This document shows positions 25,570-33,425 of a stretch of DNA of 64,000 bases, piece after piece. The stretch is from NCBI RefSeq assembly GCF_003688495.1, contig NZ_REFH01000007.1:310001-374000 (forward strand). Reading direction: 5' to 3'. The notes beneath the pieces were generated by a model. That model was not told where the DNA came from. It saw only the letters and a program-made list of their open reading frames with translations, and did not search any database. The first letter of the stretch is position 1. Each line of letters begins with the position of its first letter. The stretch comes from Flavobacterium weaverense. Its GTDB lineage: Bacteria; Bacteroidota; Bacteroidia; Flavobacteriales; Flavobacteriaceae. Made by a program: the position numbers and the translations under genes.

Positions 25570-27618
25570 ATGAAAAAATCAATATTAATTTTATCAAGCT
25601 TGTTCTTGACTATAATTATGCAAGGACAAATCATCCCTCAACCTAAACCAGGTGTAGCACCTACTGTAAAAATTGGAAAACCTCAAACCTTTGAGCTTAA
25701 AAATGGCTTGAAAGTTATGGTTGTTGAAAACCACAAGTTGCCTCGTGTAGCCTTTAGTCTTACTTTGGACAATGATCCATATACTGAAGCTGATAAAAAA
25801 GGAGTGTCTGATATGACAAGTACTTTGATGGGAAGTGGTACTACTAAAATTTCTAAAAATGCTTTTAATGAAGAAGTAGATTTTCTAGGAGCTAATGTTA
25901 GATTTAGTTCGAACGGAGCTGCAGCAAGTACTTTGTCTAAATATTCAGGTAGAATATTAGAACTTATGGCTGACGGAGCACTTAATCCTAATTTTACTCA
26001 AGAAGAATTTGATAAGGAAAAAACTAAACTTATCGAAGGCTTAAAAGCGAATGAAAAAAGTGTTTCAGCTGTTGCTAGAAGAGTGGAAAGTGTTTTAGCT
26101 TACGGTAAAGATCATCCTGCGGGAGAATTTGTAAGTGAAGCGACTTTGAAAAACGTAACATTAGAAGATGTTAAGGCAAATTATAATACTTATTTTGTAC
26201 CAAGTAATGCGTACTTGATTATTGTAGGTGACGTAAAATTGAAGGAAACTAAAAAAATGGTTGAGAAGTTTTTTGGCTCATGGAAAAAAGCGACTGCCCC
26301 TTCTGTCAAATTTAATGATCCAAAAGATGTTGCAAACACGCAAATCAATTTTATCGATATGCCAAATGCAGTTCAGTCTGAAGTTTCAGTTATAAATATG
26401 TCTAATCTAAAAATGACCGATCCTGATTATTTTGCAGTATTAATTGCTAATCAAATTTTAGGTGGTGATTTTAATAGTTATATCAATATGAATTTGAGAG
26501 AAGCTCATGGTTGGACTTATGGTGCTAGAACTGCTATTAGCGGAGATAAGCGCATCGGTACATTTAATGCATCTACTCAAGTAAGAAACTCTGTAACAGA
26601 TAGCACTGTTGTGGAAATCATGAAAGAATATAAAAAAATCAGAACTGAAAAAGTGAGTGAAGATATGTTAGCAAGCGTAAAAGCAGGTTACATTGGTCGA
26701 TTTGTAATGCAAATTGAAAAGCCACAAACAGTTGCTGGTTATGCTTTAAGAATTCAGTCACAAGGTTTACCTGCTGATTTCTATGAGAACTATATTAAAA
26801 ATGTAAGTGCTGTAACGGCTGATGATGTTTTGAGAGTAGCTAATAAATATTTTAAAATTGACAACAGTAGAATTGTAATCGTAGGTAAAGCTTCAGATGT
26901 AGCTGCTGGATTAGAAAAGTTAAATATGCCTGTTTTCTACTTTGATAAGTATGGAAATCCAACTGCAAAACCGGAATTGAAAAAACCAGTACCAGCAGGA
27001 GTAACGGCAAAAAGTGTTATTGACGCCTACATAAAAGCTATAGGAGGAGAAAAAGCAGCTTCAGCAGTGAAAACAATTGTGATGAATGGAACTACTACAA
27101 TTCCTCAAGCACCATCTCCATTAACTTTTACGTCAAAAATTGATGTTAAAGGAAAGCTTATGGTTGAACTAGCTATGGGGACAATGAGTTTGATGAAGCA
27201 AGTTTTGAACGAAAAAGGAGCTTACATAATGCAACAAGGACAACGCCAAAATGTTGAGGGCGAAATGCTTACTGAAATGAGAGCGTCTGCAGTTCCTTTT
27301 GAAGAGTTATCTCTTTCTAAAAAATCTGGATTGATTTTAGAAAACATTGAGTCAGTGAATGGTAAAGATGCATATGCAGTTAAAAACGGTAAAACTACTT
27401 TATTTTACGACGTAACTTCAGGATTGAAAATTGCTGAATCGAAAGTAATGGAACAAGGTGGAAAAACGATGACGCAAACTACTTCTTATGGTGATTACAA
27501 AGAAGTGAAAGGTGTTAAAGTGCCATTTAATGTTATACAGAATGCAGGATTTGAACTAGACGTAAAAATGTCAGAAGTGAAAATTAATGAAGGTGTATCA
27601 GATGCTGATTTTAAATAA
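25570..27618 (+). CDS. M16 family protein, probable non-catalytic partner
   Basis: A 682-residue exported protein with a signal peptide (about 1-20, ending MQGQ) and two M16-like domains (about 30-230 and 240-450). At the place of the zinc motif the sequence reads LTLDNDPY... and has no HxxEH. It keeps the GGDFNSYINMNLREAHGWTYGA region that carries substrate-binding residues in M16 partners. A carboxy-terminal extension of about 200 residues (from about 480) looks like a beta-rich lipoprotein-type domain. It follows the catalytic gene by 11 bp, so the two should be co-expressed. It ends at a strong terminator. Confidence 0.9.
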   Translation: MKKSILILSSLFLTIIMQGQIIPQPKPGVAPTVKIGKPQTFELKNGLKVMVVENHKLPRVAFSLTLDNDPYTEADKKGVSDMTSTLMGSGTTKISKNAFNEEVDFLGANVRFSSNGAAASTLSKYSGRILELMADGALNPNFTQEEFDKEKTKLIEGLKANEKSVSAVARRVESVLAYGKDHPAGEFVSEATLKNVTLEDVKANYNTYFVPSNAYLIIVGDVKLKETKKMVEKFFGSWKKATAPSVKFNDPKDVANTQINFIDMPNAVQSEVSVINMSNLKMTDPDYFAVLIANQILGGDFNSYINMNLREAHGWTYGARTAISGDKRIGTFNASTQVRNSVTDSTVVEIMKEYKKIRTEKVSEDMLASVKAGYIGRFVMQIEKPQTVAGYALRIQSQGLPADFYENYIKNVSAVTADDVLRVANKYFKIDNSRIVIVGKASDVAAGLEKLNMPVFYFDKYGNPTAKPELKKPVPAGVTAKSVIDAYIKAIGGEKAASAVKTIVMNGTTTIPQAPSPLTFTSKIDVKGKLMVELAMGTMSLMKQVLNEKGAYIMQQGQRQNVEGEMLTEMRASAVPFEELSLSKKSGLILENIESVNGKDAYAVKNGKTTLFYDVTSGLKIAESKVMEQGGKTMTQTTSYGDYKEVKGVKVPFNVIQNAGFELDVKMSEVKINEGVSDADFK

Positions 27619-27637
27619 TAGGTACTGATAAGTAATC

Positions 27638-27669
27638 AAGGCTGTCTTTTATTAGACAGCCTTTTTTTT
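27638..27669 (+). terminator. Terminator after the M16 pair
   Basis: AAGGCTGTCT (27638-27647) pairs with AGACAGCCTT (27654-27663) around a 6-base loop, followed by TTTTTT. It lies between converging genes. Confidence 0.92.
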
Positions 27670-27703
27670 GTCTTATTTCGAAAAGTTAAAACCACTAAAA
27701 ATT

Positions 27704-28570
27704 TTATTTTTTCGCAGATAAATAAACACCGATTAAAATTATAAAGGCACCGAAAAACTGAATAGGAGTGAGCATTTCATTATCGAATAATCCCCATCCA
27801 AAAGCAACGACCGGAATTAAGTACGTTACCGAAGTGGCGAAAACGGGAGAAGATATTTGAATTAATTTGAAAAATAAAATATTAGCAATACCAGTTCCTA
27901 CTACCCCGAGAATCATTATAAACAAAACCGACTGCTGCACATTTGCTTCTTGGATTACTTCAAAAAATCCAGAAAAAAATAAAATCATAAATGCAGGTAT
28001 AAATAGAATTGTAAAATTACCTGTGGTTATGCTTAAAGGCGTTAAATCATGTAAATATTTTTTTATCAAGTTTACGTTTACTGCGTAACATATTGATGCG
28101 ATCAAAACTAAAATAGCGTAATAGTAATTTTGTTCGGGATGATTAGCAGCACCATTTAAAACTAATAATGCACTTCCCGCTAAGCCAATTAGAATACCAA
28201 ATACCTGATTTCTCTTAAATTGTAATCCAAAAACTAATGCTCCCAAAATCAAAGTATTTAGCGGTGTGAGTGAATTTAAAATGGAACTAACAGAGCTGTC
28301 GATTTCAGTTTGTGCAATGGCAAATAGATAAGCAGGAAAAAATGTTCCAAACATAGATGTCAACGCAATGTATTTCCACTTTTTAGCTGGAATTTTAGCT
28401 AAACTTTTATGTCCAATTAGTAATAAAAAAACAGATGCAAAAATAATTCTTAATGACCCTAATTGAAAGGCAGTTAATCCGATAAGTCCTTTTTTTATAA
28501 GTATAAAAGAACTTCCCCAAACTAAGGCAAGAGCTAATAAATAGAACCATTTAATCTGCGTGCTTTTCAT
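27704..28570 (-). CDS. EamA/DMT family transporter
   Basis: A 288-residue membrane protein with about ten hydrophobic segments arranged as two EamA repeats (about 10-140 and 150-285). The first repeat contains the typical WGSSFILIKKGL start. Members of the drug/metabolite transporter superfamily export amino acids, nucleosides and other small molecules; the substrate here cannot be read from the sequence. It stands alone, converging on the M16 genes and diverging from the metal-binding lipoprotein gene. Confidence 0.9.
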   Translation of the reverse strand: MKSTQIKWFYLLALALVWGSSFILIKKGLIGLTAFQLGSLRIIFASVFLLLIGHKSLAKIPAKKWKYIALTSMFGTFFPAYLFAIAQTEIDSSVSSILNSLTPLNTLILGALVFGLQFKRNQVFGILIGLAGSALLVLNGAANHPEQNYYYAILVLIASICYAVNVNLIKKYLHDLTPLSITTGNFTILFIPAFMILFFSGFFEVIQEANVQQSVLFIMILGVVGTGIANILFFKLIQISSPVFATSVTYLIPVVAFGWGLFDNEMLTPIQFFGAFIILIGVYLSAKK

Positions 28571-28629
28571 AGAAATAATTTTGGTTCAAAATTGTAAATA
28601 TTTTATGAATTAGTCCCTCTTTTTTTGAT

Positions 28630-28637
28630 TAATTTTG
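28630..28637 (+). promoter_or_regulatory. Probable -7 element for the HMA lipoprotein gene
   Basis: TAATTTTG matches the Bacteroidota -7 consensus TAnnTTTG and lies 40 bp before the start codon. No TTG at the preferred upstream distance is seen. Confidence 0.5.
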
Positions 28638-28677
28638 CATTATAAAATTTTGCTACTAATCTTTAAATTATAATATA

Positions 28678-29064
28678 ATGAATTTCAAAAATTCAATACT
28701 GACTTTAGCGGTTGCAAGTATATTATTTGTAGGGTGTAAAGAGAAATCTAACGAAACAGATTTGAAGGAAACAGCTGTAAATACTGAAGTTGTTGCTCCA
28801 AAAGTTAAAAAAGAGATTGCTGCGGTAAATCTACAAACAACAAGTTTTTCTATTGATGGAATGACTTGCGCTATAGGTTGTGCTAAAACTATCCAAGAGG
28901 ATTTAACGGCACTAGATGGCGTTCAAGATGCTAAAGTTGATTTTGATACAAAATTAGCTACGGTGACTTTCGATAAAACAGTTCTGAACCAGGAAAAATT
29001 GACTAAGGTAGTGGAATCAGCTGCTGACGGTAAATCGTACACTGTATCTAATGTGAAGTCGTAA
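28678..29064 (+). CDS. HMA-domain lipoprotein
   Basis: A 128-residue lipoprotein with a signal peptide and lipobox LFVGC (C20). It carries a heavy-metal-associated ferredoxin-like domain at about 52-125. The metal motif reads MTCAIGCAKT, with C64 and C68 spaced CxxxC rather than the usual CxxC. Such envelope HMA proteins probably bind copper or a similar ion, but the wider spacing makes the metal uncertain. It is a single-gene unit with its own -7 element and terminator. Confidence 0.87.
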   Translation: MNFKNSILTLAVASILFVGCKEKSNETDLKETAVNTEVVAPKVKKEIAAVNLQTTSFSIDGMTCAIGCAKTIQEDLTALDGVQDAKVDFDTKLATVTFDKTVLNQEKLTKVVESAADGKSYTVSNVKS

Positions 29065-29086
29065 GAATTACTTTTAAATTATAATA

Positions 29087-29117
29087 AAAGCATTCGTAAG
29101 TTTCGAATGCTTTTTTT
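29087..29117 (+). terminator. Bidirectional terminator between the HMA lipoprotein gene and gldD
   Basis: AAAGCATTCG (29087-29096) pairs with CGAATGCTTT (29104-29113), followed by a T run on the plus strand and, in mirror form, on the minus strand. Confidence 0.9.
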
Positions 29118-29125
29118 ATGTCTTT

Positions 29126-29689
29126 TTATTTCCATTTTAAAGTTTCCATTAAACGTTGCATGTCGTTTTTTATATAACTTGCGGCGGGCATAATGGAATC
29201 GTAATTCGGTTTTGCATAAAAATAAACAGATGCAGTTATAAAATTTTTAGTACTGTCTGTTGCGTAAAATTGAGCATTAGTTGCTGCATTTCCTTCCACT
29301 TGATAGAACATACCGTATACTTTTTTATTAGGATTTAAGTAAGGTTGTTCAAGTATATCATCAGCTTTTATTACATGTCCGTACGTTAACTTTTGTGCGT
29401 CCTTTAATAATTTTTCTATATTGTTAGTCACGGGTTTGTACGTTAAATAAATAGTGGCCTTCATTTTAGGATAAGTAATCGCGAAGTCACACTCTTTTTC
29501 CTTTTTAATTATCGCATCTGAATTTATTTCGAAAGAATACGCGCACTCGTTTTCAAAATTCACATATTTAGCCTCAGGATAATCTAATCTTAAATAGCTA
29601 GATGGCTTTGGTAACGCATCGTCCTTACAGCTAATAGTTAGTAATGAAAGGAAGAGTAATAGTGAAAAAGCGATTTTCTTTTTTGTCAT
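29126..29689 (-). CDS. gldD: Gliding-motility lipoprotein GldD
   Basis: A 187-residue lipoprotein (lipobox LLTISC, C21) with the GldD signature YLRLDYPEAKY close after the acylated cysteine and a conserved end QRLMETLKWK. In Flavobacterium johnsoniae GldD is required for gliding and for type IX secretion, though its exact role is unclear. It lies directly after gldE, as in other flavobacteria, with an 81-bp gap. Confidence 0.95.
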   Translation of the reverse strand: MTKKKIAFSLLLFLSLLTISCKDDALPKPSSYLRLDYPEAKYVNFENECAYSFEINSDAIIKKEKECDFAITYPKMKATIYLTYKPVTNNIEKLLKDAQKLTYGHVIKADDILEQPYLNPNKKVYGMFYQVEGNAATNAQFYATDSTKNFITASVYFYAKPNYDSIMPAASYIKNDMQRLMETLKWK

Positions 29690-29770
29690 TATTAATTTAA
29701 ATTATTTAATCTTACTGTTTAAAGGATTAGCTTTTTTACAAACTAATTAAGATTTGGTAAGAGTTAATGC

Positions 29771-31066
29771 TTATTCAATCGTTACTTTTATTTGTTTGAT
29801 TCTTTTTTGATCCACTGTTTCAATTGTGAACAAACAATTTTCAAATGAAACTTTTTGATTCTTTTTTGGAAAGTTGCCTAAAATCTCTAGAATGAATCCA
29901 GCAAGTGTTTCTGCTTCTCCTTTTCTATTCTCAAACACTTCTTCGTCAACATCGATAATACGGTAGAAGTCTTTGAGGTTTATTTTACCTTCAAAAAGAA
30001 AATTCTTTTCATCAATTTGAGAGAAGTTTAAATGTTCGTCATCAAACTCGTCACTAATATCACCTACAATTTCTTCAATAACATCCTCTAGTGATACAAG
30101 TCCTGAAGTTCCTCCATATTCATCTACTACAATTGCTAAATGACTTTTCATCCCTTGGAAATCTTTCAGCAAATTGTCTAATTTCTTGTTTTCAGGTACA
30201 AAAAATGGCTCTCTCAGCAATATTTTCCAATCAAATTCATTCGTATTAATATGTGGTAGTAAGTCTTTCACATATAGAACGCCTTCTATCTGATCAATAT
30301 TGTCTCGATACACTGGAATTCTAGAATATCCCTTGTCTATAATTTTCGGACATATATCAGCGAATGTTTCTGTTATTTCTAATGCAAAAATATCAATACG
30401 CGGACTCATTACCTGTCTGGTATCAGTGTTTCCAAAACTAACAATTCCTTCTAGGATTTTTTGCTCTTCAGTTGATGAGTCTTCTGAAGTTGTAAGTTCT
30501 AACGCTTGCGACAATTGATCGACAGAGAAGTTCGTTTTTTGCTTTCCTAATTTATTGTGCAAATAGATTGTAATTGCACGCATTGGAATACTAATAGGAG
30601 AAAGTAATTTGTCTAAAAAAGCAATCGGGTAGGCAGCTAGCTTAGCAAATTTTATGTTTTTTCTACTTGCATATATTTTTGGTACCACTTCGCCAAAAAG
30701 CAATATCAAGAACGTAATTGTGATAATTTCTACAATGAATTTCAAAGTTGGGTTAACTATTGCTGCAAATAAGTTATCGCCAATGAACGAGAAAAATAGT
30801 ATTATAGTAATATTGACAAAATTATTAGCAATCATAAGTGTTGCTAATAGTTTTTTTGGTTTTTCTAAAAGTTTGGATATTATTTTTCCTTTCGAATTGT
30901 TATCTTGATTTATCTCATCGATATCTTTTTCTGAAAGAGAGAATAAAGCTACTGCTGCACCTGAAAGTAATGCAGAACAAAATAGTAAAGCAACTATTGC
31001 TAAAAGTCCAAATGCTAGATCAGTATCGATCGCATTTATAAACGGCAAACTGGGCTCTGGGTCCAA
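29771..31066 (-). CDS. gldE: GldE, CNNM/CBS-domain gliding-motility membrane protein
   Basis: A 431-residue membrane protein of the CNNM/CorC type. It has four hydrophobic segments in the first 160 residues (DUF21 domain), a pair of CBS domains at about 205-325, and a CorC_HlyC domain at about 345-430. In Flavobacterium johnsoniae GldE partners GldD, and extra GldE can compensate for some gldB defects. Relatives transport or sense magnesium and cobalt; transport is not shown for GldE. It lies between ssb and gldD in the expected order. Confidence 0.95.
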   Translation of the reverse strand: MDPEPSLPFINAIDTDLAFGLLAIVALLFCSALLSGAAVALFSLSEKDIDEINQDNNSKGKIISKLLEKPKKLLATLMIANNFVNITIILFFSFIGDNLFAAIVNPTLKFIVEIITITFLILLFGEVVPKIYASRKNIKFAKLAAYPIAFLDKLLSPISIPMRAITIYLHNKLGKQKTNFSVDQLSQALELTTSEDSSTEEQKILEGIVSFGNTDTRQVMSPRIDIFALEITETFADICPKIIDKGYSRIPVYRDNIDQIEGVLYVKDLLPHINTNEFDWKILLREPFFVPENKKLDNLLKDFQGMKSHLAIVVDEYGGTSGLVSLEDVIEEIVGDISDEFDDEHLNFSQIDEKNFLFEGKINLKDFYRIIDVDEEVFENRKGEAETLAGFILEILGNFPKKNQKVSFENCLFTIETVDQKRIKQIKVTIE

Positions 31067-31089
31067 ATTAAAAAAGATTAGTTAAACAT

Positions 31090-31530
31090 TTAAAATGGCA
31101 AGTCGTTAATTGACAAGTCATTTTTTTCTGGCTCAAAATTAGTGTTTTTTGTATTATCAGTTGCAGGAAATTGTTTGTTACTTTCACTCTCCTTTTTAGT
31201 GGTTAGAAAAGTAAATTCAGTGACTTGAATTTCACTAGTATGTTTAGTGCTTCCGTCCTCACCTTGCCATTGTCTTGACTTGATGCGTCCCTCAACATAA
31301 ATTTTGTCTCCCTTAGAAAGATATTTTTCGCAAAGTTCAGCAGCTTTATTGCGCACCACTAGATTATGCCACTCCGTAGAAGTGATTTTTTCATTAGTGG
31401 TTTTGTTGATGTAGACTTCGTTTGTAGCTAACTGAAATTTACCGATACAGTTACCTCCTTCAAAGTAATGCATCTTGATGTCATCGCCAAGAAAACCTAT
31501 TAGCATCACTTTATTTAATGTTCCGTTCAT
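31090..31530 (-). CDS. ssb: Single-stranded DNA-binding protein
   Basis: A 146-residue OB-fold protein that coats single-stranded DNA in replication and repair. It starts MNGTLNKVMLIGFLGDD, contains the TEWHNLVVRNKAAELCEKYLSKGD core, and ends in the acidic tip DLSINDLPF that recruits partner proteins. It lies 45 bp after mutY and 23 bp before gldE, in a unit that mixes repair and gliding genes, as is normal in this group. Confidence 0.96.
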   Translation of the reverse strand: MNGTLNKVMLIGFLGDDIKMHYFEGGNCIGKFQLATNEVYINKTTNEKITSTEWHNLVVRNKAAELCEKYLSKGDKIYVEGRIKSRQWQGEDGSTKHTSEIQVTEFTFLTTKKESESNKQFPATDNTKNTNFEPEKNDLSINDLPF

Positions 31531-31575
31531 TGTAAATTGGGGTATTTAATCAAAGATACATTTTTTTAGAATTAT

Positions 31576-32616
31576 TTAATTTAATTCCTTTTCAATAAAA
31601 TTATGAATAACTATTGGAAAAGGCAAAGTCTTTAAAGTTTCTTGATTTATTCCGTCTTTAATTAATCCTTCAACATTTACCTTCCAGAATTTAATATGTA
31701 AGTGCTGATGTGATAATTTGTGAAGAATACTTTTTTCATGTGTTTCTGATATACTTGAAATAATGTTTTCTTTAAAATATTCGTTTTGTATTTGCTCAGC
31801 AACAAAGTTAAAGCCTTCCTCTTGATCGGTCTCAAGTAATGGAAACTCGTATAAATTATGCCAGATCCCTTTAGCAATTCGTTTGTGAATTATAGTGTTT
31901 TCACTTTCATCAGATGCTACTATATAATTAAAGTAGCGATTTCGGACTTTTATCTTTTTAGACTTTACAGGTAATTGATCTACTTTCTTCTTTTGTAAAG
32001 CCGCGCAACTTTCGTTAAAAACGCAAATGGTACAATTTGGACTTTTAGGGACGCACTGTAAAGCGCCAAACTCCATAATAGCTTGATTAAAAATGGCTGG
32101 ATTGTCTTTTGGCATCAGTTCGAAAGCTAAAGCAGCAAATTCTTTTTTGGCGGAAGCCTGAGTAATATCAGTTTCAATGTCAAAGTAGCGTGATAGTACT
32201 CTAAATACATTACCGTCAACAACAGGAACCACTTCATTGTAGGAGAAGGAAGCTATTGCGGCAGCCGTATATTCTCCAACTCCTTTCAATTTAAGTAACT
32301 CATTATAGTTATCAGGGAAAATTCCGTTTAAATCAGATGCGATATATTGCGCGGTTTTATGTAAATTTCGAGCTCTGGAGTAATAGCCCAAACCTTGCCA
32401 GAGTTTTAACACTTGTTCTTCACTTGCCGTTGCAAGGTCAAAAACAGTTGGAAAAGCAGTTGTGAAAGATAAAAAATAAGGCATTCCTTGTGCAACTCGC
32501 GTCTGTTGAAGCATGATTTCAGAGAGCCAAATAGGGTAAGGGTCGGTGGTGTTTCGCCATGGTAAATCCCGCTTATTTTGTAAGTACCATTTTATCAGTA
32601 AGTTAGAAAAATTCAT
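31576..32616 (-). CDS. mutY: A/G-specific adenine glycosylase MutY
   Basis: MutY removes adenine mispaired with 8-oxoguanine or guanine. In 346 residues the catalytic E33 (SEIMLQQTRV) and D134 (VDGNVFRV), the helix-hairpin-helix (LKGVGEYTAAA), and the iron-sulphur ligands C188, C195, C198 and C204 (spacing 6, 2, 5) are all present. A NUDIX-like carboxy domain follows from about 225. It is the first gene of the mutY-ssb-gldE-gldD unit. A TACTTTTG-type -7 element lies upstream on the minus strand (32641-32634). Confidence 0.96.
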   Translation of the reverse strand: MNFSNLLIKWYLQNKRDLPWRNTTDPYPIWLSEIMLQQTRVAQGMPYFLSFTTAFPTVFDLATASEEQVLKLWQGLGYYSRARNLHKTAQYIASDLNGIFPDNYNELLKLKGVGEYTAAAIASFSYNEVVPVVDGNVFRVLSRYFDIETDITQASAKKEFAALAFELMPKDNPAIFNQAIMEFGALQCVPKSPNCTICVFNESCAALQKKKVDQLPVKSKKIKVRNRYFNYIVASDESENTIIHKRIAKGIWHNLYEFPLLETDQEEGFNFVAEQIQNEYFKENIISSISETHEKSILHKLSHQHLHIKFWKVNVEGLIKDGINQETLKTLPFPIVIHNFIEKELN

Positions 32617-32674
32617 GTTTAAATATTAGACTGCAAAAGTAAAAGTTTATGTGATTAAAATTTAATGAATTAGC

Positions 32675-32706
32675 TTGAATAATTGTTTTTTAAATTCATA
32701 TATTTG
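32675..32706 (+). promoter_or_regulatory. Bacteroidota-type promoter for the HU gene
   Basis: TTG (32675-32677), a 21-base spacer and TATATTTG (32699-32706) match the phylum consensus. The start codon is 44 bp further on. Confidence 0.75.
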
Positions 32707-32749
32707 CAACCTCAAAAAAATAGTACAACATAATATAATAGGAAAGAAA

Positions 32750-33040
32750 ATGACGAAAGCAGATATCGTAGCAAAAATTTCAGAGAAACTAGGTCTTGAA
32801 AAAGGAGATGTTCAGGCAACTGTAGAGACTTTTATGAATGAAGTAAAAAATTCATTAGAGACTGGGGACAATGTGTATTTAAGAGGTTTTGGAAGTTTTA
32901 TTGTGAAAACTAGAGCTGAAAAGACAGGTAGAAATATCTCAAAAAATACAACAATAAAAATTCCTGCACACAATATCCCTGCATTTAAACCTGCAAAAGT
33001 TTTCGTAGAAGGAGTTAAGACAAATAACGAAGCAAAATAA
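32750..33040 (+). CDS. HU/IHF family DNA-binding protein
   Basis: A 96-residue histone-like protein that bends and packs DNA. The start MTKADIVAKISEKLG and the GFGSFIVKTRAEKTGRN segment are typical of the HU/IHF fold. An open frame extends 25 codons upstream, but it runs through the promoter, so the ATG at 32750 is the start. A 30-residue basic protein is encoded 31 bp downstream and ends at the shared terminator. Confidence 0.95.
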   Translation: MTKADIVAKISEKLGLEKGDVQATVETFMNEVKNSLETGDNVYLRGFGSFIVKTRAEKTGRNISKNTTIKIPAHNIPAFKPAKVFVEGVKTNNEAK

Positions 33041-33071
33041 TAATATTAATTAATCATAAAATCGACAAGAT

Positions 33072-33164
33072 ATGCCAAGTGGTAAAAAAAGAAAGAGACA
33101 TAAGGTAGCAACTCACAAACGTAAAAAAAGAGCGAGAGCTAACCGTCACAAAAAGAAAAAGTAG
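33072..33164 (+). CDS. 30-residue highly basic protein, probable small ribosomal protein
   Basis: A 30-codon frame starts MPSGKKRKRHKVATHKRKK and ends in a run of lysines; about two thirds of the residues are Lys, Arg or His. It starts with ATG 31 bp after the HU-like gene and its stop lies inside the arm of the terminator, the layout of a real gene. Cryo-EM work on the Flavobacterium johnsoniae ribosome described an extra small protein, bL38; this is a candidate for it or for another ribosome-bound peptide, but I have not compared sequences. An alternative is an RNA-binding or nucleoid peptide. It is short enough to be missed by length cut-offs. Confidence 0.8.
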   Translation: MPSGKKRKRHKVATHKRKKRARANRHKKKK

Positions 33165-33180
33165 TTTATAACTACTTTTT
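33156..33180 (+). terminator. Terminator of the HU unit
   Basis: AAAAAGTAGTT (33156-33166) and AACTACTTTTT (33170-33180) form a stem with a 3-base loop, overlapping the stop codon of the 30-residue gene, followed by TCTTTTT. Confidence 0.88.
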
Positions 33181-33425
33181 TCTTTTTAAAAGTTCATTGA
33201 AATCGAAAATTAGTATTCAGTCTCTAGTAATTAGTGTTCAGTTTACTGGCCACTTACAGCTGCTTACTGCTAGCTAATTTTCTCCGGGTACAATACCTGT
33301 TAAAATATTGTTTAATCCATCCTTACAATTCAGTTTTAGCTTCAAGCTGTAAGCTATAAGCCATGTTTTGCTTATCGCCTAGTGCTTATTGCCTATTGCC
33401 AAAAAGTTCGGATAAAAATTTACAG
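33181..33425. other. Low-complexity intergenic stretch with short imperfect repeats
   Basis: The 260-bp gap before the RNase gene contains several short near-copies in tandem, such as TAGTATTCAG and TAGTGTTCAG, CTTACAGCTG and CTTACTGCTAG, AAGCTGTAAGCTATAAGCC, and GCTTATCGCC with GCTTATTGCC. An open frame from 33363 runs into the RNase gene but is unlikely to be translated. No promoter consensus was identified. Confidence 0.45.

Noticed and set aside
33363..33425. Upstream start for the RNase G/E gene
   Set aside because: The extra 21 codons translate repeat-rich intergenic DNA; MNKELIIRS is the usual family start.
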